This document shows positions 46,122-56,256 of a DNA stretch of 64,000 nt, piece by piece (position 1 is the first letter of the stretch; each line of letters starts with the position of its first letter). The stretch covers positions 1-64,000 of the forward strand of contig JAFAWQ010000044.1 in NCBI GenBank assembly GCA_019241645.1, in the 5' to 3' direction. The DNA is from Alphaproteobacteria bacterium (GTDB lineage Bacteria > Pseudomonadota > Alphaproteobacteria > Micropepsales > Micropepsaceae). Below the pieces are notes generated by a model that saw only the letters and a list, made by a program, of their open reading frames with translations, ran no database searches and had not been told where the DNA came from. A program made the translations under genes and the position numbers.

Positions 46122-46514
46122 GTGAGTAATCCGCACCGCTTCGACGATCTGTTTGCTGCGTTCGGTCCGATCACCTTACGCCCTTTCTTCGGCGGCGAAG
46201 GCATCTGTTCCGGCGAGATCATGTTCGGCATGATCTTCGGCGAGCGCATCTATTTCAAAACGAATGAAAACACACGCCAGGCTTTTGTCGCGGAAGGCTG
46301 CAAGCCATTCACCTTCGAGAAGGGCGGCGAAACCATCGTCACCGGCTGGTACGCCATTCCTGACTGGCTTTACGACGAGCCTGAAGAACTCGTGCATTGG
46401 GCGAAGCAGGCGCTCGATGTGGCCGCCGCATCCGACACCGTCGCCAAGAAACAGCGCAGGCGTGTTCGCGAAACAACGCCGCGCCAACCCGCCCGCCGGC
46501 GGCGAGGCCGCTAG
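46122..46514 (+). CDS. TfoX/Sxy N-terminal domain protein
   Basis: A 130-residue protein with a GTG start. The TfoX N-terminal domain is recognisable: FDDLFAAFGPITLRPFFGGEGICSGEIMFGMIFGERIYFKTNENTR, then F.....G....T.WY.IPDWLYDEPEEL..WA.QAL. The basic tail (KKQRRRVRETTPRQPARRRRGR) is probably disordered. In gammaproteobacteria TfoX activates competence genes; small stand-alone TfoX-N proteins in alphaproteobacteria have no established role. It is 7 bp after the preceding membrane protein gene. Confidence 0.85.
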   Translation: MSNPHRFDDLFAAFGPITLRPFFGGEGICSGEIMFGMIFGERIYFKTNENTRQAFVAEGCKPFTFEKGGETIVTGWYAIPDWLYDEPEELVHWAKQALDVAAASDTVAKKQRRRVRETTPRQPARRRRGR

Positions 46515-46531
46515 CTCCGCGTTGCATTTGT

Positions 46532-48760
46532 TTACGCGAAACGGCCGCTTTTGGCCCAGCCGCGGGGAACGAGGCGGCCGGCCTGCGCGCGCTGTCCTTT
46601 CCAGTCCTTGAGCTCTGATGGCTCGAACAAACGGTTGTTTTCGTCCTTCAAGCCTTCCTTCCAGTGGAACGTGGTGACGTCGAGCAGGCCGCCGTCCTTG
46701 TAACGCTGCAGGATCACGCCGCGGCCGCGCGCCATCTCCGGCACTTCGGCGAGCGGAAAAATCAGCAGCTTGCGGTTCTCGCCGATCACGGCCACAGACT
46801 CGCCGTCCACGAACGCGCAGGCCTGCGCCTTGGCGCGCTCCCCTACATTCAGCACGCGCTTGCCGCCGCGCGTCATCGCCACCGCCTCGTCTTCACTGGT
46901 GACAAAGCCGTGTCCGGAGGTGGCAGCCAGCAGCAGCTTGCGTCCGGGCACATGCACGAACATCGCGACCAGATCGGCTTCCGGCGGCAGATCGATGAAG
47001 GTGCGGATGGCTTCGCCGTTGCCGCGGCCGCCCGGCAACTTGGCGCATTCGAGGGTGAAAAAGCGGCCGTCGGTCGACAGTATCATCAGTTTGTCAGTGG
47101 TTTCCGCATGCAGCCAGAAACGCTCGCGATCGCCTTCGCGATATTTAATGGCGTCGCCGGGTTCCTGATGGCCCTTGAAGCTCCGCAGCCAACCCTTCTC
47201 CGAGCACACCACGGTGATCGGTTCGCGCTCGACATAGTTCTCGATGGCCGCGACCTCTTCGGCAATATCCGGCATGATCGAGAATTGCGTGCGGCGCTGG
47301 CCGAGCTTGTCGTCCTTGCGCTTGCCGCCGAACTTCTCCTGGATCGCACGCATTTCCGAGATCAGCTTCTCGTCCTTCAGCTTGCCCGACCCGAGCAGCT
47401 TCTTCAGCTCCTTCCGCTCCCTGGTCAGCATCTCGTGCTCGTGGCGGATTTCCATTTCTTCCAGCTTGCGCAGCGCGCGCAGCCGCATGTTGAGGATGGC
47501 TTCGGCCTGATTCTCGGTGAGCCTGAAGGCCTTCATCAGCTCCGGCTTCGGCTCATCCTTCGTGCGGATGATTTTGATGACCTTGTCGAGGTTGAGATAG
47601 ACCGCGAGATACCCTTCCAGCACCTCCAGCCGCGCCGCGATTTTCTCCAGCCGGTGGCGCGAACGCCGCTCCAGCACGTCACGGCGATGATTGACGAAGG
47701 CGATGAGCACTTCTTTCAGGCTCATCACGCGGGGAATGAGGCCGCTGTCCAGCACGTTCATGTTCAGCGGCACGCGGACTTCGAGATCGCTTTGCCGGAA
47801 CAGCTGCTCCATCAGCAGCGCCGCATCCACCGTGCGGCTCTTCGGCGCGAGCACGATGCGGATGTCTTCCGCGGATTCGTCCTGCACATCTTCCAACAAG
47901 GGCAGTTTCTTCTGGTCGAGCAGTTCCGCCATGCGCTCGATCAGCTTCGATTTCTGCACGCCATAGGGAATCTGATCGACGACGATCTGATAGACCCCTC
48001 TCGCGCCTTCCTCCTTCTTCCAGTTCGCGCGCAGGCGGAAGGAACCGCGGCCGGTTCGATAGGCTTCCGCGATGCTGGCCGGACCGTTCACGATCACGCC
48101 GCCGGTGGGAAAATCCGGCCCCTTCACATAATTCAGCAAGGTGGCGTCGCGCGTGTTGGGATTCTCGATCAGCGCGATGACTGCGCTGCACAACTCGCCC
48201 AGATTGTGCGGAGGGATGGAGGTCGCCATGCCCACCGCGATGCCGCTCGACCCGTTCGCCAGCAGATTGGGAAAGGCGGCCGGCAGAACCACCGGCTCGC
48301 GCTCGGCGCCGTCATAGGTGGCGCGAAAATCCGCAGCATCCTCGTCAAGCCCTTCGAGCAGCGCCTGTGCCAACGCCGTCAGCCGCGCTTCGGTGTAGCG
48401 CATGGCGGCGGGGTTATCGCCATCGACGTTGCCGAAATTGCCCTGCCCGTCGATCAGCGGATAACGCACGGCGAAATCCTGCGCGAGGCGCACCAGCGCA
48501 TCGTAGATGGCCTGGTCGCCGTGCGGATGGAATGTGCCCATCACGTCGCCGACGACCTTGGCGGATTTCTTGGGCGCCGAGCCGGGATCGAGCCTTAGCC
48601 GCAGCATGCCGTAGAGGATGCGGCGGTGGACCGGCTTCAGCCCGTCCCGGGCATCCGGCAGCGCGCGCTGCGTGATGGTGGACAGCGCGTAGGCGAGATA
48701 GCGTTCGGACAGCGCGCTCGCCAGTGGCTCCGGCCTGATGTCATCAACAATATCAGCCAT
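46532..48760 (-). CDS. parC: DNA topoisomerase IV subunit A
   Basis: A 742-residue DNA-cleaving subunit of topoisomerase IV. The winged-helix region has [19 protein letters not shown], the quinolone-determining stretch [18 protein letters not shown], and the active-site Tyr in [12 protein letters not shown]. The Ser80 position of E. coli ParC (HPHGDS) is Gln here, and Glu84 is Asp. A coiled-coil tower and a C-terminal beta-pinwheel of reduced size follow. It pairs with ParE (6965). It is the last gene of the conserved minus-strand cluster that begins with rsh, only 9 bp from recO. Confidence 0.96.
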   Translation of the reverse strand: MADIVDDIRPEPLASALSERYLAYALSTITQRALPDARDGLKPVHRRILYGMLRLRLDPGSAPKKSAKVVGDVMGTFHPHGDQAIYDALVRLAQDFAVRYPLIDGQGNFGNVDGDNPAAMRYTEARLTALAQALLEGLDEDAADFRATYDGAEREPVVLPAAFPNLLANGSSGIAVGMATSIPPHNLGELCSAVIALIENPNTRDATLLNYVKGPDFPTGGVIVNGPASIAEAYRTGRGSFRLRANWKKEEGARGVYQIVVDQIPYGVQKSKLIERMAELLDQKKLPLLEDVQDESAEDIRIVLAPKSRTVDAALLMEQLFRQSDLEVRVPLNMNVLDSGLIPRVMSLKEVLIAFVNHRRDVLERRSRHRLEKIAARLEVLEGYLAVYLNLDKVIKIIRTKDEPKPELMKAFRLTENQAEAILNMRLRALRKLEEMEIRHEHEMLTRERKELKKLLGSGKLKDEKLISEMRAIQEKFGGKRKDDKLGQRRTQFSIMPDIAEEVAAIENYVEREPITVVCSEKGWLRSFKGHQEPGDAIKYREGDRERFWLHAETTDKLMILSTDGRFFTLECAKLPGGRGNGEAIRTFIDLPPEADLVAMFVHVPGRKLLLAATSGHGFVTSEDEAVAMTRGGKRVLNVGERAKAQACAFVDGESVAVIGENRKLLIFPLAEVPEMARGRGVILQRYKDGGLLDVTTFHWKEGLKDENNRLFEPSELKDWKGQRAQAGRLVPRGWAKSGRFA

Positions 48761-48769
48761 GGCTTCTTC

Positions 48770-49507
48770 TTACTGTGATTCGCGCTGCGCCAGTTCGGCC
48801 AAACGGATTCGCGCGGGCGGCAGTTCCTTGCCATGCGGCTGCAGCACGCGGTCGAGCAGGAAATAGGCGGTGAGATTCAACCCATCGACAATGTCGGCAA
48901 GCGATGGTTCGGAGTTCTGCGAGCCGAGCAGGAATGGCGGGAGCTTTGGCAACCGGTCAGCATAGGCCGCACCGCCCTCGCGCGAAACCGCGCGGCCGGA
49001 GCGCGGCGAGACGTAAACAAGATCGTCGGTTGTGCCAGTGGCGGCGCAACGCGAGAGATCGAGGCCGAAGCCCAGTTCCTCCAGCAAGCCCGCTTCCCAG
49101 CGCACATAGAGCGGCGCCCAGTGGGTAAAGTCCTGACAGGCCATCGCGTCCAGCAGCACTTCCGCCGCGCCGTAAACGCCGACATGCGGTTCGCGCTCCG
49201 GCAGCACGGCAGAGGCCATCGCAGCGAAAGCATTGAGGCCGATGAGCGTATCGCGCCGCTCCAGCAGCGCGCCGGCGCGCGCGCGCAACGGCTCCAGATG
49301 AAACGAGCCGAGTTGTTCGTTCAATCGTGCCCGCCAGCTGAGGTGCAGCGAATTGCCCGGCTGCAGCATCGCCTTGGCTTTGCGCGACGCGCCGCCATGC
49401 ACCAATCCCAGATGCCGGCCATGCAGATGCGTCAGCGCTTCGACGATGGCCGCCGTTTCACCATACGGCCGCACCGACAGTACGATCGCCTCGTCCTGCC
49501 ATTCCAT
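48770..49507 (-). CDS. recO: DNA repair protein RecO
   Basis: A 245-residue RecO. The N-terminal OB fold starts EWQDEAIVLSVRPYGETAAIVEALTHLHGRHLGLVHGGASRKAKAMLQPGN. The helical C-terminal domain contains LYVRWEAGLLEELGFGLDLSRCAATG and YVSPRSGRAVS. The four-Cys zinc finger seen in Gram-positive RecO is not present. RecO loads RecA on single strands with RecR. It sits between parC and era, the alphaproteobacterial order, with a palindromic element upstream. Confidence 0.94.
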   Translation of the reverse strand: MEWQDEAIVLSVRPYGETAAIVEALTHLHGRHLGLVHGGASRKAKAMLQPGNSLHLSWRARLNEQLGSFHLEPLRARAGALLERRDTLIGLNAFAAMASAVLPEREPHVGVYGAAEVLLDAMACQDFTHWAPLYVRWEAGLLEELGFGLDLSRCAATGTTDDLVYVSPRSGRAVSREGGAAYADRLPKLPPFLLGSQNSEPSLADIVDGLNLTAYFLLDRVLQPHGKELPPARIRLAELAQRESQ

Positions 49508-49520
49508 GTGCGCCCTACTA

Positions 49521-49644
49521 TCCTCCCCCGCTCGCGGGGGAGGTGGATCGCCGCGCAGCGGCGAGACGGTAGGGGGAGTGGCATTCCCCCTTCCGCCTCG
49601 CTGTGCTTCGCTTGCTCGTCACCTCCCCCGCAAGCGGGGGAGGA
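49521..49644. repeat. 124-bp palindromic double-hairpin repeat (copy B) between era and recO
   Basis: The left hairpin TCCTCCCCCGC..GCGGGGGAGG and the right hairpin CCTCCCCCGCAAGCGGGGGAGGA bound the element. The interior has GCCGCGCAGCGGCGAGACGGTAGGGGGA. The reverse complement aligns with copy A at 36667, including the blocks GCGAGGCGGAAGGGGG and CTACCGTCTCGCCGC, so A and B are in opposite orientation. It fills most of the era-recO gap. Confidence 0.8.
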
Positions 49645-49660
49645 CAGGATGCTACGCTGG

Positions 49661-50587
49661 TCATTCGTCCGGGTACTCTAACCCGATGGAGGAGTAATGC
49701 TCGCGGGTGCTTGCCCAGTTCTCGCGAACCTTCACGAACAGGAACAGGTGCACGCGGCGGCTGAGCATCTCCTCCAGTTCCTTGCGGGCCGCTTCGCCGA
49801 TGGATTTGACGGCCCGGCCGCCTTTGCCGAGCACTATCGCTTTCTGGCCGTCCCGCTCGACATAAATCACCTGATCGATTTTCACCGAACCGTCTTTCCG
49901 TTCCTCCCATTTCTCGGTTTCCACCATGGTGGCGTACGGCAATTCATCGTGCAGGCGCAGATAAAGTTTCTCGCGGGTGATCTCCGCGGCCAGCAGACGC
50001 ATGGGAATGTCGGCCGCCTGATCGGCCGGATAGAGCCACGGCCCTTCCGGCATCTTCGCCGCCGTCCATTTCGCGACATCCTCGACGTGATCGCCGGTGA
50101 GCGCAGAGATCATGAACACCTGCTCGAACACGCTGGGATCGTTCAGGCGTTCAGCCAGGGGTAGAAGGTCGGCGCGGGGCATGTCATCGACTTTGTTCAG
50201 CACCAGCGCAGCGCGGCGCTTGCTGTGCCTCAGACCCGCAATGATCGCCCGCGTATCCTGTGCCGCCAAACCTTCGGCATGAGCGGCCATTGCCGGCGCA
50301 TCGACCAGCAGCAGGATCGCGTCCGCCTCTCCGGCACCCGCCCAGGCGGCGCTGACCATCGCGCGATCCAAACGCCGCCGTGGCTTGAAGATGCCCGGCG
50401 TGTCCACGAAGACAATCTGCGTTTCCCCACGCATAGCCACGCCGCGCACGCGCATGCGCGTGGTCTGCACCTTTGGCGTGACGATGGAGACTTTCGAGCC
50501 CACCAGCGCATTCACCAGCGTCGACTTGCCGGCGTTCGGCGCGCCTATCACGGCGGCAAAGCCGCAACGTGTTTGCACATCGCTCAT
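49661..50587 (-). CDS. era: GTPase Era
   Basis: A 308-residue GTPase that binds the 3' end of 16S rRNA during small-subunit maturation. G1 is GAPNAGKST (residues 15-23), the switch/G2 region TPKVQTTRMRVRG, G3 DTPGIF, G4 NKVDD, and the KH domain follows with VIYVERDGQKAIVLGKGGRAVKSIGEAARKELE. The C-terminus YSSIGLEYPDE completes it. The start overlaps the rnc stop by ATGA, so RNase III and Era are made from one message, as in many proteobacteria. Confidence 0.96.
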   Translation of the reverse strand: MSDVQTRCGFAAVIGAPNAGKSTLVNALVGSKVSIVTPKVQTTRMRVRGVAMRGETQIVFVDTPGIFKPRRRLDRAMVSAAWAGAGEADAILLLVDAPAMAAHAEGLAAQDTRAIIAGLRHSKRRAALVLNKVDDMPRADLLPLAERLNDPSVFEQVFMISALTGDHVEDVAKWTAAKMPEGPWLYPADQAADIPMRLLAAEITREKLYLRLHDELPYATMVETEKWEERKDGSVKIDQVIYVERDGQKAIVLGKGGRAVKSIGEAARKELEEMLSRRVHLFLFVKVRENWASTREHYSSIGLEYPDE

Positions 50588-51252
50588 GCCGGCAGCTGAC
50601 CCAACCGCTTCAACATCGCGCCCGCCGCCGCCTGCTCGGCCTCGCGTTTCGAACTGCCCTCGCCTTTTTCCGGAGGTTCCTTGCCAATGCTTACTTCAAC
50701 CACAAAGCGCGGCGCGTGATCGGGACCGTCGCGCCGCAGCAGACTATAAACCGGCGCCGACTTCATTGGGCCGCTTTGTGCCCATTCCTGCAGCGCGGTC
50801 TTGGCATCGCGCATGTCCTTGTTCAGCGAAGCCGCCATCCCAGCCCAATACCGATCGATAAACGAGCGCGCGGCATCCATGCCACCGTCGAGATACAGCG
50901 CCGCGATAACCGCCTCGCAGGCGCCGGCGAGGATGACGGCCTTCTTGCGGCCGCCACTTGCGGATTCCGAGTTGGCAAGGATGAGGTGCTCCGCCAATCC
51001 CGCCGCCTCCGCGGCGGCAGCGCAGGCATCCTTGCGCACCAGCGCATTCAGTTTCAGCGCCAACAGCCCCTCGGGATCGTTTGGATACTCAGTGTGCAGC
51101 TTCTCCGCGATCACGAGCCCCAGTACCCGATCCCCTAAGAATTCCAGCCGTTCATTGGAGGCCGCTGCATTTGCGCTTGCGTGCGTCAGCGCCCGCTGCA
51201 GCAGATCCCTGTCGCGAAAGACATGCCCGAGCCGCGCTTCAAGCGCGCTCAA
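50584..51252 (-). CDS. rnc: ribonuclease III
   Basis: A 222-residue endonuclease for double-stranded RNA. I chose a TTG start at 51252, one base after the lepB stop, giving the usual N-terminus ALEARLGHVFRDRDLLQRALTHAS; an in-frame ATG at 51333 would run 80 bases back into lepB. The signature NERLEFLGDRVLGLVIAEKL (residues 33-52) holds the catalytic Glu/Asp. The C-terminal double-stranded RNA-binding domain (ALQEWAQ...VEVSIGKE....EGSSKREAEQAAAGAML) is complete. It processes rRNA precursors. Confidence 0.94.
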   Translation of the reverse strand: MSALEARLGHVFRDRDLLQRALTHASANAAASNERLEFLGDRVLGLVIAEKLHTEYPNDPEGLLALKLNALVRKDACAAAAEAAGLAEHLILANSESASGGRKKAVILAGACEAVIAALYLDGGMDAARSFIDRYWAGMAASLNKDMRDAKTALQEWAQSGPMKSAPVYSLLRRDGPDHAPRFVVEVSIGKEPPEKGEGSSKREAEQAAAGAMLKRLGQLPA

Positions 51253-51253
51253 A

Positions 51254-52096
51254 TCAGTCGATGATCGCGGCGAGCCGCCCGTAGCGGACCGTCCACGGCC
51301 ACTTCCAGACTTCCCACCAATGCGCGCTGCCATTCGTCGAAAAGAAAATGATTTCGGCCTTGCCGACAAGGTTCTCCATGGGAACGTAGCCCACATCGCC
51401 GCGGCTGTCGTTGGAATTGTCGCGGTTGTCCCCCATCATGAAATACTTGCCGGCCGGCACGGTGAACACCGGCGTGTTGTCCGCGGCACCGTTCGTGACA
51501 CGGTCAAGCACATAGTAGGTCTTTCCGTTGGGCAGGGTCTCCTTGAACCTGGGGACGTGATTCTGCATTCCGAATTCGTCGGTTTCGACATAATCCGGCG
51601 CGCGAACTTTCGGGATTTGCTTGCCGTTGATGTAAAGTTGGCCGTCCAGCATCTGGATGCGGTCTCCGGGAAGACCGATCACGCGCTTGATAAAATCCTC
51701 ACCGTACTCGGCCGATTCCCGGTTCGGCATTTTGAAGACAGCGACGTCCCCACGGGTTGGCTGATGGCCGAGGAGGCGGCCGACCGAGGGAAACATCGAA
51801 CCATAAGGCAGCGAATAGCGGCTGTAGCCGTAGGCGAATTTCTCGACAAACAGGTAGTCGCCCACCAGGAGGGTGTCCTCCATCGAGCTGGATGGAATGT
51901 TGAAGGGCTGGAAGAGGATGGTGCGAATGGCGAGCGCGATCAGCAGCGCATAGACCACCGTCTTGACCGTCTCGAGCCACGACTCGGCTTCCTTTTTCTT
52001 CGGAGCAGCCGCGGCCGCGTCCACCCTGGGGGGTGGCGCTGGCGAAATGGATTCCTGAGTGGTTTGCGCTTCGCTCATTTCGGGCCGGTCGGACAT
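51254..52096 (-). CDS. lepB: signal peptidase I
   Basis: A 280-residue membrane protease from the ATG at 52096 (a further Met at 52156 and one at 52078 are alternatives; none has a clear ribosome site). A Pro/Ala-rich cytoplasmic tail precedes one transmembrane segment (about 45-60). The catalytic Ser71 is in IPSSSMEDTLLVGDYLFVEK, the Lys in DFIKRVIGLPGDRI, and the box E motif is GDNRDNSNDSR. It cleaves signal peptides on the periplasmic face. It sits between acpS and rnc. Confidence 0.94.
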   Translation of the reverse strand: MSDRPEMSEAQTTQESISPAPPPRVDAAAAAPKKKEAESWLETVKTVVYALLIALAIRTILFQPFNIPSSSMEDTLLVGDYLFVEKFAYGYSRYSLPYGSMFPSVGRLLGHQPTRGDVAVFKMPNRESAEYGEDFIKRVIGLPGDRIQMLDGQLYINGKQIPKVRAPDYVETDEFGMQNHVPRFKETLPNGKTYYVLDRVTNGAADNTPVFTVPAGKYFMMGDNRDNSNDSRGDVGYVPMENLVGKAEIIFFSTNGSAHWWEVWKWPWTVRYGRLAAIID

Positions 52097-52171
52097 TGCG
52101 GGGTCACAAGCACTAATGGGGATGGTCAGGTCAAGCTGCAACCCGCAAAGGGCCATTTTCTGCGGATAGGG

Positions 52172-52576
52172 CTAAGACGGCCTTGGCACGGCCGAGATTA
52201 TGACGATGGCCTGCGCCAGCGGAAAATCGTCTGTGATCGAGAGATCCACGATGGCATCGAAGCCCGCGGGTGTGATCTCATGAAGTCTTCGTAATGCCCC
52301 GCCCGTCAGCTGCACCGTCGGCTTCCCGCCCGGCAGATTAACCACGCCCATGTCGCGCCAGAAGACGCCGCGCCGCAAACCCGTGCCGAGCGCTTTGGCG
52401 CAGGCTTCCTTCGCGGCAAAGCGCTTGGCATAGCTGGCGGCACGCTGTGCCCTTTTCTCCGATTTCTCCCGCTCGACGGATGTAAAGATGCGCGCGAGGA
52501 ACCGCTCGCCGTAAGTCTCGATTGTTTTCTCGATGCGGCGAATGTCGACCAGGTCCGAACCGATGCCGAGGATCAT
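52172..52576 (-). CDS. acpS: holo-[acyl-carrier-protein] synthase
   Basis: A 134-residue phosphopantetheinyl transferase that activates acyl carrier protein for fatty acid synthesis. It begins [19 protein letters not shown], with metal-binding Asp8, and carries the second ligand Glu in [16 protein letters not shown]. The family motif FTSVERE is present. It is followed by lepB and preceded by pdxJ across a 39-bp gap that contains a 30-bp palindrome. Confidence 0.95.
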   Translation of the reverse strand: MILGIGSDLVDIRRIEKTIETYGERFLARIFTSVEREKSEKRAQRAASYAKRFAAKEACAKALGTGLRRGVFWRDMGVVNLPGGKPTVQLTGGALRRLHEITPAGFDAIVDLSITDDFPLAQAIVIISAVPRPS

Positions 52577-52599
52577 GGTTCGTGGCTCCGCTTCGCTTC

Positions 52600-52629
52600 G
52601 CGCCTCACCATGACGTCATCCTGAGGCGC
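52600..52629. repeat. 30-bp palindrome spanning the pdxJ stop codon
   Basis: GCGCCTCA (52600-52607), CC, the palindrome ATGACGTCAT (52610-52619), CC, TGAGGCGC (52622-52629). Only the CC/CC pairs fail to match. The pdxJ stop codon (52616-52618) lies within it, so the last codons of pdxJ come from the element. It could also act as a processing or termination hairpin before acpS. Confidence 0.65.
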
Positions 52630-53359
52630 TCCGCGCTAAACGTGTTTCGTCCATCAAGACCCGCATTTGGCGGACGGACGCATCGAGACCGACAAAGATG
52701 GCCTCGCCGACCAGGAAGTGGCCAATGTTGAGTTCGCGAATTTGGGGAATGGCAGCAATGGCCGCAACGGTTTCATATGTGAGGCCGTGGCCCGCATGAA
52801 TTTCCAGACCGATGGATGCGCCGAAGCGCGCGGCAGATTCAATGCTGCGAAGGTGTTCATCGCGTTGCGCGCCAGTGCTGTCGCAATAGGCGCCGGTGTG
52901 CAATTCCACCACCGGTGCGCCAAGCCGCGCGGCGGCTTCCAGCTGTTTTGAATCGGATTCTATAAATAGCGACACGCGGATGCCGGCATCGCCCAGCGCT
53001 TTCACGAACGGCGCCAGACGCTCCTGCTGCCCCGCCGCATCGATCCCACCCTCGGTCGTGCGTTCTTCCCGTTTCTCCGGCACGATACAGGCCGCATGAG
53101 GCCGGTGCTTCAGCGCAATTTGAAGCATCTCGTCGGTCGCGGCCATCTCCAGATTCAGCGGCAGATCGATCTCGCGCGAAAGCCGCTCAATGTCATCATC
53201 GGAAATGTGACGGCGATCCTCGCGCAGATGCGCGGTTATTCCATCGGCGCCGGCCTGTGCGGCAAGCTTGGCGGCGCGCACCGGATCGGGAAAACCGCCG
53301 CCCCGCGCATTCCTGATGGTGGCGACATGATCGATATTCACGCCAAGCCGCTGGCGCAT
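52616..53359 (-). CDS. pdxJ: pyridoxine 5'-phosphate synthase
   Basis: A 247-residue TIM-barrel enzyme of vitamin B6 synthesis, joining 1-deoxyxylulose-5-phosphate with aminoacetone phosphate. I start at the ATG at 53359, giving [21 protein letters not shown] as in other PdxJ proteins; the frame opens further upstream inside rsh. Motifs: [55 protein letters not shown] and [12 protein letters not shown]. Its length is standard. The last residues (RSASG) come from a palindromic element. Confidence 0.95.
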   Translation of the reverse strand: MRQRLGVNIDHVATIRNARGGGFPDPVRAAKLAAQAGADGITAHLREDRRHISDDDIERLSREIDLPLNLEMAATDEMLQIALKHRPHAACIVPEKREERTTEGGIDAAGQQERLAPFVKALGDAGIRVSLFIESDSKQLEAAARLGAPVVELHTGAYCDSTGAQRDEHLRSIESAARFGASIGLEIHAGHGLTYETVAAIAAIPQIRELNIGHFLVGEAIFVGLDASVRQMRVLMDETRLARSASG

Positions 53360-53399
53360 CGACTTCAGATTGGGCGGCGAGAGATTCAAGCCGCGATCC

Positions 53400-55697
53400 T
53401 CAGGCAACCGCTTCGGCGGTTTCGCCATGCGGCTCCTGCGGGCCGCGAACGCGTTCGACGGATTCCACGGACGCGTTCACCCGCAGCGCGCCGAGAATGT
53501 TTTCCAGATGCGCGAGGTCCCGCACCTGAAGATCGATAAGGAATTCAAAATACAGCGGATTGCGCGCCGCAACCTTCAGATTGAAGATGTTGCCCTCGTT
53601 GTTGCCGATGACTGTGGCCACCGCAGCCAGAGAGCCCGGCTCATTTTTGACCCGCACCAGCACCCGCGCAACGTTGGCGCCGGAGTCCGCCGCGTGTGGC
53701 CCCCAGCTGACGTCCAGCCAGTCTTCCATCGCGGCTTCGGCTGTTTCCAGCTCCGCGCAGTCGATGGTGTGAATGACAACGCCTTTGGCGGGGACCACCA
53801 GCCCGACAATACGGTCGCCGGGGAGCGGGTGGCAGCATTGCCCGAGATCGTACGAAACGCCTTGCGTGAGCCCTTTGATCGAAATGGATCTTCCTTTTTG
53901 TCCGGACGCCGGCCTCTGCCTGCCCCGCGCCGGATCGAGCCGCAGCTCCGGATAGGCCGCTTCCAGCACTTCGTTGGCGCGCAACTGACCGCGGCCGACT
54001 TCCGCCAGCAGGTCGTCCGGTTTCGGCAACCGGAGTTTTTTTGCCACCTCCCCGACAACCTTATCCGTCAGCGCGCGATGCTCGTCGGTGAAAGTTTTTT
54101 CCAGAATCTTCCGCCCGAAGCCGATGTTCTCGTCGCGCTGCGCATGCCGTAGGTATTTGCGGATTTCGAACCGGGCCCGGCCGGTGACGACGAACTGCTC
54201 CCACAGCGGTGACGGCGTCTGATCCTTGGTGCGGATGATCTCCACCTGATCGCCGTTGCGCAGCTGCGTGTGCAGCGGCGCATGGGCGCCATTCACCTTG
54301 GCGCCCACCGCGGTGTTGCCGACATCGGTATGCACCGCGTAGGCGAAATCGATCGGGGTCGCTCCTTTCGGCAAACTGATCAGATCGCCCATCGGCGTGA
54401 AGCAGAAGACCTGATCCTGATACATGTGGAGCCGCGAGTGCTCCAGAAACTCCTCGACCGAGTTGCCATGCTCGAGAAGCTCCACCATCTCGCGAAGCCA
54501 CTGGTAGGCGGCTTCAGCGGCGTGATCTTTCTCGCGGACGTCCTCGCGGTAGCGCCAATGCGCGGCCACGCCCCGCTCGGCGACATCGTGCATGTCCCCC
54601 GTGCGGATCTGCACCTCGACCCGCTGGTGCTCCGGGCCGATCACCGTGGTGTGGATCGAACGGTAGCCGTTCGTCTTTGGCGTGGAGATGAAGTCCTTGA
54701 AGCGCTCCGGCACCATGCGCCAGCGGGTGTGCAGCACACCCAGCGCGCGATAGCATTCGTCCGTCGTGCCGACGATGATGCGGAAACCGAAAATGTCGGA
54801 CAGCTGCTCGAAATTGAGCTGCTTGTCCTTCAGCTTGCGCCAGATCGAATAGGGCCGTTTGGCGCGGCCGTAGACGGTGGCTGAAATGCCGTCTTCATCG
54901 AGCTTGTGCTTGAGCTGATCGGCAATGCGGCCGATGCGGTCGCCGGATTGCGCATCCAGCCGCGCGAGCCGGGTGACGATGGAATTGCGCGCTTCCGGAT
55001 CGAGTTCGGCGAAGGCAAGATCTTCCAGCTCCTCGCGCATGTTCTGCATGCCGATGCGGCCGGCCAGCGGCGCGTAGATGTCCACCGTTTCCTGCGCGAT
55101 GCGCTCGCGCTTCTCCGGCTTCTCGACGAAGTTCAGCGTGCGCATGTTGTGCAGGCGGTCCGCCAGCTTCACCAGCAGCACGCGGATGTCGTTCGACATC
55201 GCCAGCATCAGCTTGCGGAAATTCTCCGCCTGCTTGGTGCGCTCGGAGAACAATTCCAGCTGCGACAGCTTGGTGACGCCATCCACCAGGCCGACGATCT
55301 CCTCGCCGAAATTCTCCTTCACGTCGTCGAGGGTGACGTAGGTGTCCTCCACCGTGTCGTGCAGCAGCGCGGTGACGATGGTGGGCACGTCCAGCTTCAG
55401 GTCGGTGAGGATGGCGGCCACTTCCAGCGGGTGGCTGAAATAGGGATTGCCCGAGGCCCGGAACTGCTTGCCGTGCGCCTTCATGGCGTAGACGTAGGCC
55501 CGGTTGAGCAGGCTTTCGTCGGCACCCGGATCATAGGACTTGACCCGCTCCACCAGCTCGGTCTGCCGCATGAGGCGGGGCCGGGGCCTGAGCGGCGCGA
55601 GCAGCCGGCCGAGCGCTTCGCCAGTGCGGGCGAGCGCGGGGCCTACGACGCCGGGCTTTGGCGCCGGTTCCGGAGCGGGAGCGACTGAAGTGGTCAT
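53400..55697 (-). CDS. rsh: bifunctional (p)ppGpp synthetase/hydrolase (Rel/Spo homologue)
   Basis: A 765-residue alarmone enzyme. A Pro-rich extension (1-42) precedes [34 protein letters not shown]; that second Met (55571) is an alternative start. The hydrolase HD domain keeps [10 protein letters not shown] and LLHDTVEDT, so hydrolysis is likely active. The synthetase domain shows [27 protein letters not shown] ([28 protein letters not shown]), the RIS/zinc-type region and a C-terminal ACT domain ([22 protein letters not shown]) follow. Alphaproteobacteria usually have one such Rsh that controls the stringent response. It heads the conserved cluster. Confidence 0.95.
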   Translation of the reverse strand: MTTSVAPAPEPAPKPGVVGPALARTGEALGRLLAPLRPRPRLMRQTELVERVKSYDPGADESLLNRAYVYAMKAHGKQFRASGNPYFSHPLEVAAILTDLKLDVPTIVTALLHDTVEDTYVTLDDVKENFGEEIVGLVDGVTKLSQLELFSERTKQAENFRKLMLAMSNDIRVLLVKLADRLHNMRTLNFVEKPEKRERIAQETVDIYAPLAGRIGMQNMREELEDLAFAELDPEARNSIVTRLARLDAQSGDRIGRIADQLKHKLDEDGISATVYGRAKRPYSIWRKLKDKQLNFEQLSDIFGFRIIVGTTDECYRALGVLHTRWRMVPERFKDFISTPKTNGYRSIHTTVIGPEHQRVEVQIRTGDMHDVAERGVAAHWRYREDVREKDHAAEAAYQWLREMVELLEHGNSVEEFLEHSRLHMYQDQVFCFTPMGDLISLPKGATPIDFAYAVHTDVGNTAVGAKVNGAHAPLHTQLRNGDQVEIIRTKDQTPSPLWEQFVVTGRARFEIRKYLRHAQRDENIGFGRKILEKTFTDEHRALTDKVVGEVAKKLRLPKPDDLLAEVGRGQLRANEVLEAAYPELRLDPARGRQRPASGQKGRSISIKGLTQGVSYDLGQCCHPLPGDRIVGLVVPAKGVVIHTIDCAELETAEAAMEDWLDVSWGPHAADSGANVARVLVRVKNEPGSLAAVATVIGNNEGNIFNLKVAARNPLYFEFLIDLQVRDLAHLENILGALRVNASVESVERVRGPQEPHGETAEAVA

Positions 55698-56256
55698 CGG
55701 TGCCGTTATAGCGGAATCCCGGATTTTCTGCCCTACCGATTTTGCGCTTCAATATCTAGAGTGATCGGACGTAAAACCACCACATCTTGATCGTCGTTTT
55801 CATGGAGACCTTCGACCCCCTCCCCCTAGTGCCTCTATCCAAACGGAATTGTTCGTTTTGTTCGGTGGTAGATGGGCCACCCCCTCCCCCCTCTGCGTTC
55901 GCTGCATTCTCGAAAACACCAGATGTTGTACTTTGCGAGCGGCGACGCATTTGAAGTACCCACTCCACGCACTGTCGGCTCCTCCCTTGCGAAGCGGGGG
56001 AGGTGTCGCGCGAGCGCAGCGAGCGAGACGGAGGGGGCATTCGCATGCGCGACGCAAAATTGCGATGCGATTTGGGGCACATTCATGCCCGCCAATATAA
56101 GGCCGAAAGCGCGGTGGTAGACGAATGGTAATGAAATAAATTTGTCCCGATGATAGCGAACGGATTTCGTGGCATTCGCGGGAGCACTGATCGCGTGGAT
56201 CGCGAGAGGCGAGGAGCAAGCTGTGCTTATGGATTAACTGTCACCGTATTTTTCAC
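55698..56256. other. 559-bp non-coding region with a partial repeat
   Basis: No convincing gene is present. The first part holds pyrimidine-rich tracts (CCCCCTCCCCC at about 55817 and CCCCCTCCCCCC near 55880). A half copy of the palindromic family lies at 55979-56050, and the rest up to the GLUG gene stop is mixed sequence without motifs that I can name. rpoZ, which often precedes rsh, is not here. Confidence 0.6.
55979..56050. repeat. truncated palindromic repeat (half copy D)
   Basis: CTCCTCCCTTGCGAAGCGGGGGAGGTGTCG..GAGACGGAGGGGGCATTCGCATGCG matches the left half of copy C at 44201 closely, but the right half is missing. It contains an extra GCGCAGCGAGCGAG tract. It is thus a decayed or partial copy. 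Confidence 0.75.

Noticed and set aside
46664-48598. A 644-codon open frame on the plus strand
   Set aside because: It is exactly antisense to parC, is His/Arg/Gln-rich without any domain pattern, and results from high GC in the third codon position. parC is unmistakable.
50801-52294. A 497-codon open frame on the plus strand
   Set aside because: It runs antisense through rnc, lepB and part of acpS, with no recognisable motif and atypical amino-acid content.
53360-53428. Longer PdxJ starting inside rsh
   Set aside because: The additional 23 residues are not similar to other PdxJ N-termini, while the ATG at 53359 gives the standard [17 protein letters not shown] start.
55698-56256. Search for rpoZ upstream of rsh
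   Set aside because: In many alphaproteobacteria rpoZ precedes rsh, but no frame here encodes an omega-like protein; the region holds repeats only.
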